From Candidatus Woesearchaeota archaeon (GTDB lineage Archaea; Nanobdellota; Nanobdellia; Woesearchaeales; JACPBV01), in assembly GCA_016180135.1 (NCBI GenBank), contig JACPBV010000011.1, positions 1 to 44,602 on the forward strand: a stretch of 44,602 nucleotides of DNA, given 5' to 3'. Position numbers and translations under genes: made by a program. Positions within the stretch are counted from its first letter, which is position 1, and each line of letters starts with the position of its first letter. The notes beneath the pieces were generated by a model. That model was given only the letters and a program-made list of their open reading frames with translations. It was not told the DNA's origin and did no database searches. This document shows, one piece after another, positions 26,401 through 38,400 of this stretch.

Positions 26401-29400
26401 TGGTTGCCGGAGAAGCCTGGGGGGATTGGCTGGCATGAAGTTCCAGAGCATATTCCATACGTCTTATCAAAGTTTCCATCGGTTAGTGTTGCATCGCAGG
26501 GGTCGCCATCGGAGCAGGCAGCGCCGCCGCAGCCATTCAAGGTGACTGTCCCTATAGAAGAGCTGTTGCAGAGATACCCTGAAGTCTGGCATGTCGGGGT
26601 GCCGCCGGCATCGCAGATGCCGTCCTGGATAAAGCCTGCAGAATTTATGGTTGAGTCGCATGCTGAGCCGGCCATTCCTGAGCAGGATGAGCTGTATTTC
26701 GCTGCGGTAACGTCCGCAAAATTGCAGGTAGAGTCGCTGCAGTCCAAAACATGCGTCCCCATCATGCAATTGTTATCCACACAGGCTCCTGTCCCATTGG
26801 GCAGATGCCCGCCTGTGGAGTCGCACACCATCGCTTCTGTCCCCTGCGAGCATTCGGCCGTTTCATTGCCGCTGTGGAAATGGACTCCTCCAGCATACAA
26901 ACCAGACCCGTATTCGCCGGAAACTAAGTTTTTATTCTCACACCTGCTGTTGTTCGTGCAGATTCCGGCAGTGATATTTGACAGATCGCATACCTTCCCA
27001 ATATAGCTGGAGCAATCCCTTGTTTCATTGACACATGCGTTGGAGACATTGTTGCCATCTGTGTCAATGCAGTTGTCAAGGCCGAAATTCATGCTGCATT
27101 CGGTTCCTGTCGTGCAGGATTCGTTGATTGCGATCCTGAACCATCGTGCGGCTTCAGCAAAATTATTTGAAGTGTCATTGCAGAAAAAGCTTACATTCTG
27201 GTAGCCGGTCGTTACGCTGACGTTGGTAAAATTGAAATAAGAGGTATTGACAGCGTTCATCGAGATGTTGCTGCCGGAGCTGTTCAGCATCATCCTGCAT
27301 GCGCTGCCGGGCTCGCTGAGGGAGACGTTAAAGTCAATTACTCTTAAACTAAAGTTCCTCATGGCGGGGGAGATGATTGTTATTGCCGGCGGGCTTGTGT
27401 CTGCCCCTGCGCCGATGCTGTAGTTGGAGAACGAAGTTACGTTGATGGTAACTGTGTCTGCTGTCAGTGCTGTAAAATTGAAACACTGGGGAAAAGTCGT
27501 CAAGTCGCATGTGCCTTCGTCACGGAGAATAACGGGGCTGCTCAGCCCCCTGTCGCCAATGTTAAACAGTGAAATGTTGGCAGAGCGGTTCAGCCCGTTT
27601 GCGCCAACTGTGTCATTGGCGAAGATGGAGTTGTTCCTTATTCTTATGTCATTGCTGAGGTTATACCCTGTTGCATTAATCGGATAGAAAAAGTCAATCT
27701 CACCAAACTCGGAATTCTTAACCCATATAAAAGCCCCTCCATGGGACGCCATCGGGACCAAATTCCCGAGAGAGTAATTTTTAATCGGCTGGTCAATCAG
27801 CTGGGTGAGGTTGACTGTCGGATAATATCCCGGCGCAGTGCCAGCATAAGAGATGTTCAAGTCACGCCCTAAAATGTTGGACAGGGTATTGTTGGTGAAG
27901 TTGTTCTCTCTTGGGGAGCTTCCCGTATTTCCACTATCATACTGCAGCACAAACCCGTCGCCTGCTGAATGGGTGATGTTGTTGAATGAGATGGTGTTAA
28001 AGTTGGAGTCCTGGTAGAGCATGAATGCAGCAGCCCCTGAGCCGCTCATGTTGACAGAGTTGTTTATGAGCAATGAGTTTGTTGATGAAGAAAGGTAAAC
28101 GGCATAAGAGCCGCTCCCTGTGGTCCGGATAGTGTTCCCTTCAGCCCTTGTGTTGTTGATATTGGACTGCAGATAGATTCCATACGCAGCTGCCCCTGCT
28201 GCAGTGATATTATTAAAAGAAATATTGCTGTCCCTTGCAGCTGTCTTCAGGTGGATCCCATGGCTTTCCTGGCCGAGGGTTGTTATGTTGTTCGTCCTTA
28301 TTGTCTGGTTATGGGTGGTGACGGCGTAAATTGCAGGGACCCCCATCATAGACCCACCTGAGGTCGTCGTGATATTGTTGTTCTGGATAATATTTGAGTT
28401 TGAGGAAGTTATCAGGTAAATTCCGTATGCCAATGAGCCTGTGGACGTGATATTATTCCCGAAGATTATATTATTTTTTGAACTTGTCTGGAGATAAACC
28501 CCATAAGAGTCCGTCGAACGGGTAGTGATGCTATTGTTGAATATTGATGCGTTGTTCGCCCCTGACAGGTTAATTCCAAAAGAAGATGTAAAAGCAAAAA
28601 ATTGCGTATCCTGGACAATTGTGCAGTTCCTCACCTGGGAGAAGTTTACGTTGCCGATGCTGACTCCAGAGCCAGAGCCCATCTGGGCATAGGAAATGAT
28701 ATTGTTGTTGCAGTCCAAGGTTACATTATTTGCCGAGATGGTGAAGCACGTCTGGGATGCGGTGACGTTGGCAACGAGATTGTAGGTTGTATTGGCAACA
28801 TTGAGGTCTGAGCAGGTTGAGACGCTCTGCCCTGAGCCCGAGCCTGTCAGGTTGCCTATGCCATACCTGTTTCCTGCAGTAAAGCCATAGATGCCGCTCT
28901 TCCATGTCCCGGCAGATGCATCAGCGTTGGAAAAGGCGATAAGCCCCGGGCAGTGCGGATAGACTTCATCTGTGCTGTTGGCAAATGGGCAGACATAAAA
29001 TCCCTGGCTCAGGGTGTTGGGAAGGAACAGGGTATGGTTCTGCAGAACATTCTTCAGTCCCTTTGATTTGTTGATGGCAGTTTTCATAGCATCGCCCTGA
29101 AGAGTGAGATTGCGGACATCAACATCTCCCTTTGAGAAATTCGCAACTAACTGGAGGCGGAGGCCAAGGGTAGCATGGGAGAAATTAAGGATCTGGACAT
29201 CTAAAAAGTCTGAATTGTTCCCGATAGAAAGATTGGAAGTGCCCTTGATGGAATAGCCGGTTGTCCCGGATTCCTCTGATCCAACAAATTCGTTATGCCC
29301 GGAAGTAGTGCAGCTGTAGCCTGAGCATGTTCCAAATGCCGAATCAAACTGGCCGTCAAGAATTGTTGTGTCGCAGGCATCATCGTCATTGCAGCTTGTT

Positions 29401-32400
29401 CCGCAGCCATTGGCTGCAAGGGTTCCAGAACTTGAATTGCAGACATGGCCCGTGGTTGTGCATGTTCCTGCAGAATTGCAGAGGCCTTTCTGGCTGAATC
29501 CTGAGCCGTTGACACTTGCATCGCAGGCCCATCCTGCAGTGCATGAAGCTGCCATCGCATTATCGCTGACATCAGAAACCGAGCACAGCCTATCGATGCA
29601 GTTCAGCGCAACCAGGGCATTTTCCCTGCATGCATCCTCGACGCATATTCCCGTCGGTTTTGGGGCATATCCTCCTGAAGTTGAGCTGTTGCACAGCCAT
29701 CCTTCTGTTCCAGCAGAGCACCCAGCAGTATTGTTCCCTTCGACTGCATCCTGGACCTGGCCTCCGCTTAACCCTGTTCCAAATGCCTGATAGACAATAG
29801 TATCATCTTCGCATCTGCTGTTGTTGGTGCACAGCCCTAAGGTGCCGTTTGCAAGGCTGCATGGCCTCCCTTTATAGGCGGCGCAGTCTCTTGTCTCAAG
29901 TTCGCACTTGTCTACAGCATCATCCCAGTTTGTGTCGGCGCATATGTCCAGCCCATTGCTGGTGTTGCAGCCGCTTCCTGATGAGCAGGTTTCATTGATG
30001 GCAACTTTGAAATTGAAAGCGGCCGCTGTTCCGACATTGTTGACAGAATCATTGCAGTAAAAGGTGATGTTATGGAGCCCGGGTGTTGTGGTGGCGTTGG
30101 CGCTGACAAAATACGTGCTGTTGGAGGTATTCATCGAAGCGTTTTCTGCGCTGTCCAGAGAGTAAGCGCATCCAAGGCCTGTCTCGTCAATGGAGACATT
30201 AAAGTAGATGTGCCTTACAGAATAATTTGCTTTTTGGGGCGAGATGACAGTGAGTGCTGGAGCAGTTGCATCAATGTTGATGATTGAATAATTGGAAAAC
30301 GATGTGACGTTAAATATGACTGTTGAGGCGGTAAGAGTGGTGAAGTTAAAGCATTGGGGATCACTTGTGAGATCGCATAATACTCCGTTCCTTCCGATGC
30401 TGGGCTGGGCAAAGCCCCTGTTTCCGATGTTGAAGAGCGAAATATTGGCAGAGCGATTGAAGCCGCCTGCTGAACTGTTCTCATTAACAGTAATTGAGTT
30501 GTTTGCAATACTGATGCTGCCGGAGAGATTAGTTCCGGAGCCATTGACGGGCTTAAGGAAGTCTATCTGCCCGAACTCGGAGTTTTTTACGGAGATGATG
30601 CCTCCCTGAGATGTGAAGAGATAGTCCTCTATGGGCTGATCTATCAGATAGGTATAATTTATGCCGACATCAGAAAAGCGAAGGTCCCTTCCTCCGATAT
30701 TGACTAGCGTGTTGTTGATGAGCGTTATATTTGCAGGATGGTCTGGAGCCGCAGCATCGATCCTGAATGCATCCCCTACGCTCCCGTTGGTCGTTATGGA
30801 ATTATTGCGAATGGTAAAGTTATAGGCTTCCTGGCTTATGAAAAAGCCGAACTGATTGGTGCCGCTTGACCCGTTTGTTGTTATGATGTTGCCGGAAATA
30901 TTCAGGGATTTGCTGTCCAGAAGGTAGAGCCCATAATTAGAGCTTGTTCCGTTGGTTGAGATTTGGTTATAACTTACTGAGGTTGGCGTCCCATTATTGA
31001 TCCGTTCTATGCGGATTCCAAAATTCGAGTCATTGCCCCCCATTGTTGAGATAAGGTTGCTCATGAGCGTATTTCCCGTAGAATTGTCCAAAAGATAAAT
31101 GCCATACCCTGTCCTGTTTCCATTCGTTGAGATGACATTGCTCAGGATACGGTTTCCTGAAGAGTTATCGCTCAGGTATATTCCATAATTTCCAAAGCTT
31201 GTCCCATTTGTGATTACTGTATTTTCAGTGATGTTGTTATTCGTAATGTTGCCGAAGAAAAAAATCCCGTAGTTGGAGTCAGTGCCCCAGGTGCTTATCC
31301 TGTTCGATTTGATCAGATTTGTGTTGGCCCTGTGCAAAGCGTATATTCCATAATTATCGCTGGATGAGCCTGCTGTGCTGATGGTGTTATTGGCAATGAT
31401 GATATTTGTGTTGGGCGCTGATGATCCTGAGAGCTTATCAAGGAAAATGCCGTAGTTTGCGCTTGTCCCATTAGTAATGATAGTGTTGTTGGAGATATTT
31501 GTAGCCGTAACTCCCTGGGAAAGCTCAATCCCGTAATTATCAGAGCCAGGGCTCAATGCCCGGATGGTATTGTTCCATATAAAGTAGCCGGTCACGCCGT
31601 TGTAGCCGTTGAGAAATATCCCTGTGTTGGACGGTGTGCCGGAATACGTCTCTGCAATTATGGTATTGGAGCGGATAACGGCATTCGTTGATAAGGCAAC
31701 GGTTATGGCAGCTATACTTTGGGTTGTTGAATTGACAACCAGCAGGTTTCCGTCAATGATGTTGAAATCATCAGTCATGCCTATTGCATTCTGGCCGGAG
31801 CCGTTGCTGAAGGAATAGACTGAATTGTTCAGCACCGCATTATATTTTCCGCCGATATTGATCCCGTCATCATCTCCTGTCCCATTCGTCCTGATGGTAT
31901 TGTTTGAGAGGTTGTTGTTGTTTGAAGAGGAATCAATATAAATTCCATAATTGCTGCTGCTTCCGGTAGTGCCACCTTTTGTAGAGATGGTATTGTTTGC
32001 GATGAGCGTGTAATTTGCGCTGTTGAGGGATATCCCGATGTTGTCAGTCCCGGCAACACCTATCTTAGTGAGATTGCAGCTTTTTATCGTCACATTCGCC
32101 CTTGTAGGGGTTAGGTTAATTCCAGCTCCGCTTCCAGTTATTCCATACTGGATGTAATTTCCTGCGCAGTCCAGAGTGATGTTATCTGCGCCGATAGTAA
32201 AGCATGTCCTTGAGGCGCTCACATTGTTTATCAGCACATATTTCTGATTGGATCTGTTGAGTATCCCGCAGGACATTGTGGCATTGCCGCTCTGCACGGT
32301 GATTGTGGGACTGTTTACTGCCGGGGAGGTGAATGATGTTGAGTTTGCAATCACTGAAAGGTTGACAAGCTGGCCGCCGGTAAAATTCCACGAGCTTAAA

Positions 32401-35400
32401 TTTGAGGTGAGGACTGTTCCGTTAAGGACGTTGGAGAATGACTGGTTGTAAACAGGCACATTGTCTGCATACCATGTGAAATTAACCGTTCCGCTGTCCC
32501 CTTCCTGGTCGCTGTAGGTTGAATTTGCGATGATATCCTGGTTGTCAAACGGGGCAGTGTTGTTGAATACCGGCGCTGCCGGAGCCGGGGCACTGTCCGC
32601 AAGAGTGAAATTTCTTTCCTCTGAAGCGTTGATGTTGCCCAGGCTGTCGTTGGCATACCACCGGTAGGCGATAAAGCTCCCGCTCTGCGCTGTTGGGCTT
32701 TTGTTGACCATCAGGAACTGCGAGTTCCCTGAAGATGCCATTGAGCCGTTGGAGAGGTTTTCCCATCTGCCAGACCCATTCCAGCTGAAGAGGAAAAAAC
32801 TTAGCTCCATATTATCTGTTATGGTCATGTTAAAGCTGATATTTGCCAGCCTTCTTGGAGAGGTTGCATTGGTCTGGTTGTTAGAGAAACCCGGAGGGGT
32901 GCTGTCCATCCTGAAAAAGATATAAGTTGCGTTTGCGCTTGACAGCAACCCGTCATCTGCTGAAACAGTCATGTTATAGAATCCGTCAGAAGCATTCCAG
33001 CTGGTGACGTTGGCGCCTGTTGATATATTGATGGTTGCATTTATGTAAACCCTGTAAGTTACCGCATCATTGTCGGGGTCAGCAGTTGAAAAGTTAAGGT
33101 AACCTACATTGGTGTAATTTAATGCATTTACCGGGTAGATGATGACTGGAGTTGAAGGCCCATTGTTTAAATTTATCAGGCTGTAATTTGAAAACGAGGT
33201 CACATTAAAAGTGACTATTGAAGCTTTTAACGATGTGAAGTTAAAGCATTGGGGATCAGTCGTAAGGTTGCATGCGATGCCGTTCCTGGCAATAAACGGG
33301 TTTCCAAAGCCAAAACTGTCAGCATTAAAGAAAGAAATGTTTGCCGTCCTGTTCCAACCTTTGCTCGAGATGTTTTCATTGACGATGAATGAGTTGTTCC
33401 CAATCCTGACGTCATTGCTGAGGTTGGATCCTGAGGCATTGACCGGTTCAAGATAATATATTTCCCCGAATTTTGTGTTTCGGATAATGACGATGCTTCC
33501 ATTAGCGGTCATTGTATAATTGCTGATGGGCTGGTCAACCAGAAAAGTATAATTGATGAAAGCGTCATTGAAGAGGATATCCTGCCCAGTCATATTCACT
33601 TTCAGGGTATTATTCCGGAAGGTGTTGTTGACGGGGTATTGCGGCGGCGCTGAATCAAGAAAGACGGCATGGCTGGTTGTTCCTCCGGTTGTTATATTAT
33701 TTCCCCTGAGGGTGTTATTTGAAGACCCGCTTTCCAGCCTTATGCCTGAATTTGATGAAGTCCCGTTTGCTATGATAATATTCTCTGTGATATCATTGAA
33801 AGAAGAATTCTGGATCATTCTCATCCCGAAATTAGAGTCATTGCCGCCGTTTGCCCGAATCCAGTTTAGGGTGATGTTATTGTTACGAGAATTTTGGAGA
33901 TACACCCCATAGCTTGAATCATTTCCGTTTGCGCTGATGGTGTTGTTTATCACAAGGCTGAAGTCAGATCGTGTTAAGATGTATATCCCATAGTTTCCGG
34001 TCCCTTTGCCGCCAGCATTGATGTTGTTGGATACGATTGTTGTCTTCACAACATCCTGAGTAAGCCTGATGCCATAATTAGTATTTGTCCCATTGGTCAT
34101 GATAGTATTGTTGCGGATGATGTTGGAGGTTGTATTTCCAAAAAGATAAATCCCATAATTTTGCGAGGTCCCATTAGTCTTAATTGTGTTATTAATAATC
34201 TCGTTGTAGGAGGAATTCCTCTGCAGGTAGATGCCCAGGTTAGTGGTGCCTACAGCAGAGGTTTCTGCCAGCCCTGATGCTGTGATATTATTCGAAAGGA
34301 TAGTATTGTTTGATGAATTCCATGCGAGCATGATGCCATAAGAAAAATTTGAGCCATTGGTCATGATTGTATTTTCTGTTATCATATTATTGACAGATGA
34401 ATTTCTGAGCTCAATCCCTAAGTTTGAGACATATCCATTTGTGGAGATGTTGTTCCTTGCGATCAAAAAGGATGAGCTGTTGGACAGAGAGATGCCGTAG
34501 GACAAGTTCAGGCCGTGGGGGAGGATGGTGTTGTTGGTTATTGAGCCATTGACGGCCATCTCCAGGGAGATCCCATAATTGCTGCTGCCGAGCTGGCCTG
34601 ATTTTGCAATTCTGCAATTCTTTATGGTGAGGTTCATAAGCCAGCCGCTGCTGGAAGTGTTTACCCCTGCGCCGGTCCCGGTTATGCCATAGGTTATGTT
34701 ATTGCCGAGGCAGTCAAGGGTCACGTTGCTTGCCGTTATGGTAAAGCAGGTTCCTGATGAGCTGACATTTTGAAGCAAAGAATAGGTGGTGTTTTCCTGG
34801 CTGAGGAATCCGCACTGGGCAACACCCTGCCCGATGCCTGAGCCGGAGAGGTTGCTGACAACATACTTCGATGCGACAATCTCTGCAACAAGCCCGTTTC
34901 TCAGCACCTGCCCCGATACAAGCTCAGAGTTTGTCCAGACTGTCCTGTTGGGGCACTGGGGAAAAACTTCTCTTGTGCTGTTTGCTGTCCCGCAGGCATA
35001 GACTCCTAATCCAAGGGTATTCGGGACAAAAAGAGTATGATTCTTTGGAATCGCTGCCTGATCCACAAATGTCCAGTTGACTGCTGTTGAATAATTGTTT
35101 GCATCGATGGTCAGATTGGAAAGGTCAATTGGGCCAGTTGAAAAGTTTGATATGATCTGAAGCCTGAGGCCCCAAGTTGCGTGAGAGAAATTCAACGTCT
35201 GGTTGACTGAATAGTTTGAGCTGTTGTAGACTCCTGTTGTGTCGTAAGACCCCTTGATTGTGTAAAGGTTGGTTGGTGAAGCCTTTGACAGGTTGAATGA
35301 CGTGCTGGTGTTTGCTGCTCCTGCAGCTGCGATGCAGGAAGTTCCTGAGCAGGTGCCGTAGGCTGAATCAAAGCTACCGTCGGTCAATGTGGCGTCGCAG

Positions 35401-38400
35401 GGATCGCCATCAAGGCAATTTGCTCCATTATCACAGCCGCTTGAGAGGTACATGCTCCATGACGGTTTATAGCAGACATGCCCTGAGGTTACACAGGTGC
35501 CGCTGCTTACGCAAATCCCATCCTGCGACCAGCCGGTGCCTGCCGGGCTGCTGGCGCATGCCCATGCTGCGCTCGAGCATCCCGCTTGGACTGTTGCGCT
35601 GTTGATCTCTGATTTAGAGCAGACAGTGTCGCCGCAGTTAAAGGAGGCAACTGAAGCAGGCCCGCTTGCGCAGCTTGCATCCAGGCAGACACCATCAGCG
35701 CTGGGATTTACACCTCCTGTGCTAGAGCAGATCTCCAATTCGTCGCCATTCGTGCATGAGCTGTTTTCATTTCCGCTATGAAAATTAGAAGCGGAACCGC
35801 CTGAGATTCCGGTTCCATGCTCGCCTGAAGCGACTGCTGCAGTAGTGCAGGTGTAAGCTGAGCCAGTGCCATCATCAGCGCAAACGCCGGTTATCTCGGA
35901 GAATGTATTCCAATAGCTGCATGATGAGCCAAGATGCGATGAGCATTCTGTGGATAGGTGGCAGTCGTCTGTGGATTCCATAGTGTTATCAGCGTCCGAG
36001 TCAACGCAGGTATTATCTGATCCCGGCGTCCATGTGCAGGTTCCATGGGTGCTGCATGATGCTGAGTCGGTGTAAGTTGAGCAGGCATTATGGGTGCCGG
36101 AGCACACACCATCTCCCGGGCTGTATGTGCATCCTGCTGCTTCGCAGGCAGACTGCTGCCAGGGATATGAGCTGCAGTCATGGGGAGTTCCCGTGCATGT
36201 CCCTGTATTAGCGCATGCCCTGCCTGTTCCGTCTGTGTAAGTTGGCGCAGTGCAGTCAGGGCCGACGTCGTTGTAGGCATATTCCTCTAAATCTCCGAAA
36301 GTAAATGACTGGGTGTGCTTTCCTGTTGTAAGCTCAACAATCGTGTGGTAGGCAGTTGAATTGCAGGAGAAATTTACTGCCTTTATTCTGGTTAAGTTAT
36401 GCCTGCTGTAATTGGCACCCTCACCGTTGCCGTTACGGCTGCTGCCAAGAGATTCTTCAAAGCTAAGCTCGGTTCCGTTGCCAAGGACAAATACCATTGA
36501 TGAATCTGCAAATCCGGCATCCCTGCTCCAGAGCATGGTGTCGTTGCATCTCAGCTCGATTGGCATGATGTCTTGTGTGGTGGAAATGTTGTCGTCAAAG
36601 AATTCGGGATAGGTTGTTCCGTTTGATGCTCTGATGGTGAGATTTGCAGCCCCCGTCACATTGAAGCGGACTGTCCAGTTTCCGCCTAATGGGGGATAGC
36701 TCTGGACATTGATGATACTCAGCGATAGCTCATACGTTTGGTTGGAAAGCGAGGGGACAATCCATTCGATATAGTCCGCTAATCCGTTATTGTTGGTGTC
36801 AAAAGGCTCAAAAGAAATTTTTTCTTTTGTTCCCTTCACCAACCAGAACAGCTCGATGTTTGCTGAACTTATCTCTCTCGGCAGCTCGGAAAATGCAAGA
36901 ATATCCTCGTAATGGGTCTCGGAGCTGATAGTGATGATCTTTTTTTCGCCAGAAATCTCCTGCTCTAGCGCAACTGGCGGCTCAGTGTAATATTCGACCA
37001 TTACCTGAGAGACTGGAGCTTCGATATAGAGTGTGGTGTTGCTTTGCAGTTGGATTGATTGATTGTTATCCTTGTCTTGTCCAGCATCCTTGTCTTGCCT
37101 ATCCTGCCTATTTTGTTCGGAGACAGCAAAACCTGTAATCTCGCTTCCTGACAGCCATTCCATAATCCTCGTTAAAAGGCCTTTTGGTGAAGGCTGCTTT
37201 GCTGCAAAATAACCTGTTATCTGGTTCTTTTCATTTACGAGGATCAGGAGCTGTTCGTTTATCTGGCTGACGAAGGAAACATTTGTCGGGTCTTCGGTGA
37301 TATGCTCTCTTTTTATGGTGTTGAGCAGGGATTCTTCTTTTCCTATTGCCTTCAGCTGCTGCTTTAGGTTGAAATCGCCGATATTATCCAGGGATTTTCC
37401 GTCGGAAACTTTGGCATCTGCCGGGCTTATTATCCTTTGGGTCTCAAGATCCTTTATGGTGATGTTCATCGCGTTATTTTCAATTGAAGATGAGAGGTTT
37501 GCAACACGCTGGGAGGCATTGATCACTTTCACCCATCTGACCGGCTGGCCGACTTTTACCTTTGGCTTTTCCACTTTTTCGGTGATATTCAATGATGGCC
37601 TGCTTTTTGCTTCAAATACTGTTATTGAGAAAATGTTCGAGGCTGCGCTCAGGTAGGAGTCGTTTGCGGTAATGAACGTTGATTCCGTGCCGGTAAAATT
37701 CTCCTCAGGTATAAATGTGGCAGTATCGCCCCGGATTATTGCCCTGATATTCCTCATCCGGTAGGGTTTGAAAAAAAGATCCGTGCTGTTCCCCGAGCCT
37801 CCTGTGAAATAGGCGGCCAGGCTAATCGCCTTCGCTCCGCCTGATTCTATCCTTAAATCTTCGATGTTCTTTAGCAGCGCAGGAGGATTGTTTCTTATCA
37901 TGATTTCCTGCTCTACAGAGTAAGCGAGCGACCCGATTGCAATGGCTGAGCCTTCTGCCTCAACCGCGATGAGATACAGGGATGAGTTCAGCGACGGAAG
38001 CTCGCAGGTTTCCTCGCATGCGGCAGAAATTTCCCTGAAACCTTCTTCAAAACTTACGGCTGCAAATGCTTCGGGAGATATTGAAATGTTTGCCCTTGCA
38101 GCATCGAGGTCAACATCATAGCTGATGCCCTTCGCTGAGATAACATTGTCTCTTCCGGCGCCGTATCTCCCTAAAGTCAGGAAAAGGGAATCATTCCATC
38201 TTCCTTCCGAAGCAAGATTGAGGAAACTGCAGCAGGACTCATCCCCGAAGCAGATATCTTCAAGACTATTGATGCTCCATATGGTGCAGAGGTTTTTTTC
38301 AGGCAGAGCTCGCGCATATTCAGAGATAAAATTGAGTTTGGCGATTCCGCTATTATCTGCTTTTCCGCCCCCAATAATTCTTGCGTCCCATCCTAGATTT

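Noticed and set aside
26335-27006. 223-aa plus-strand ORF and many other 60-145-aa plus-strand ORFs inside 20.4-38.9 kb
   Set aside because: Antisense to the giant surface gene; long antisense frames arise from its repetitive, biased codon usage.
27780-34830. CRISPR-like regularly spaced repeats (aatccataatt / ttgttg... motifs)
   Set aside because: Repeats are degenerate, keep coding frame and correspond to beta-helix rungs; no identical direct repeats with unique spacers.
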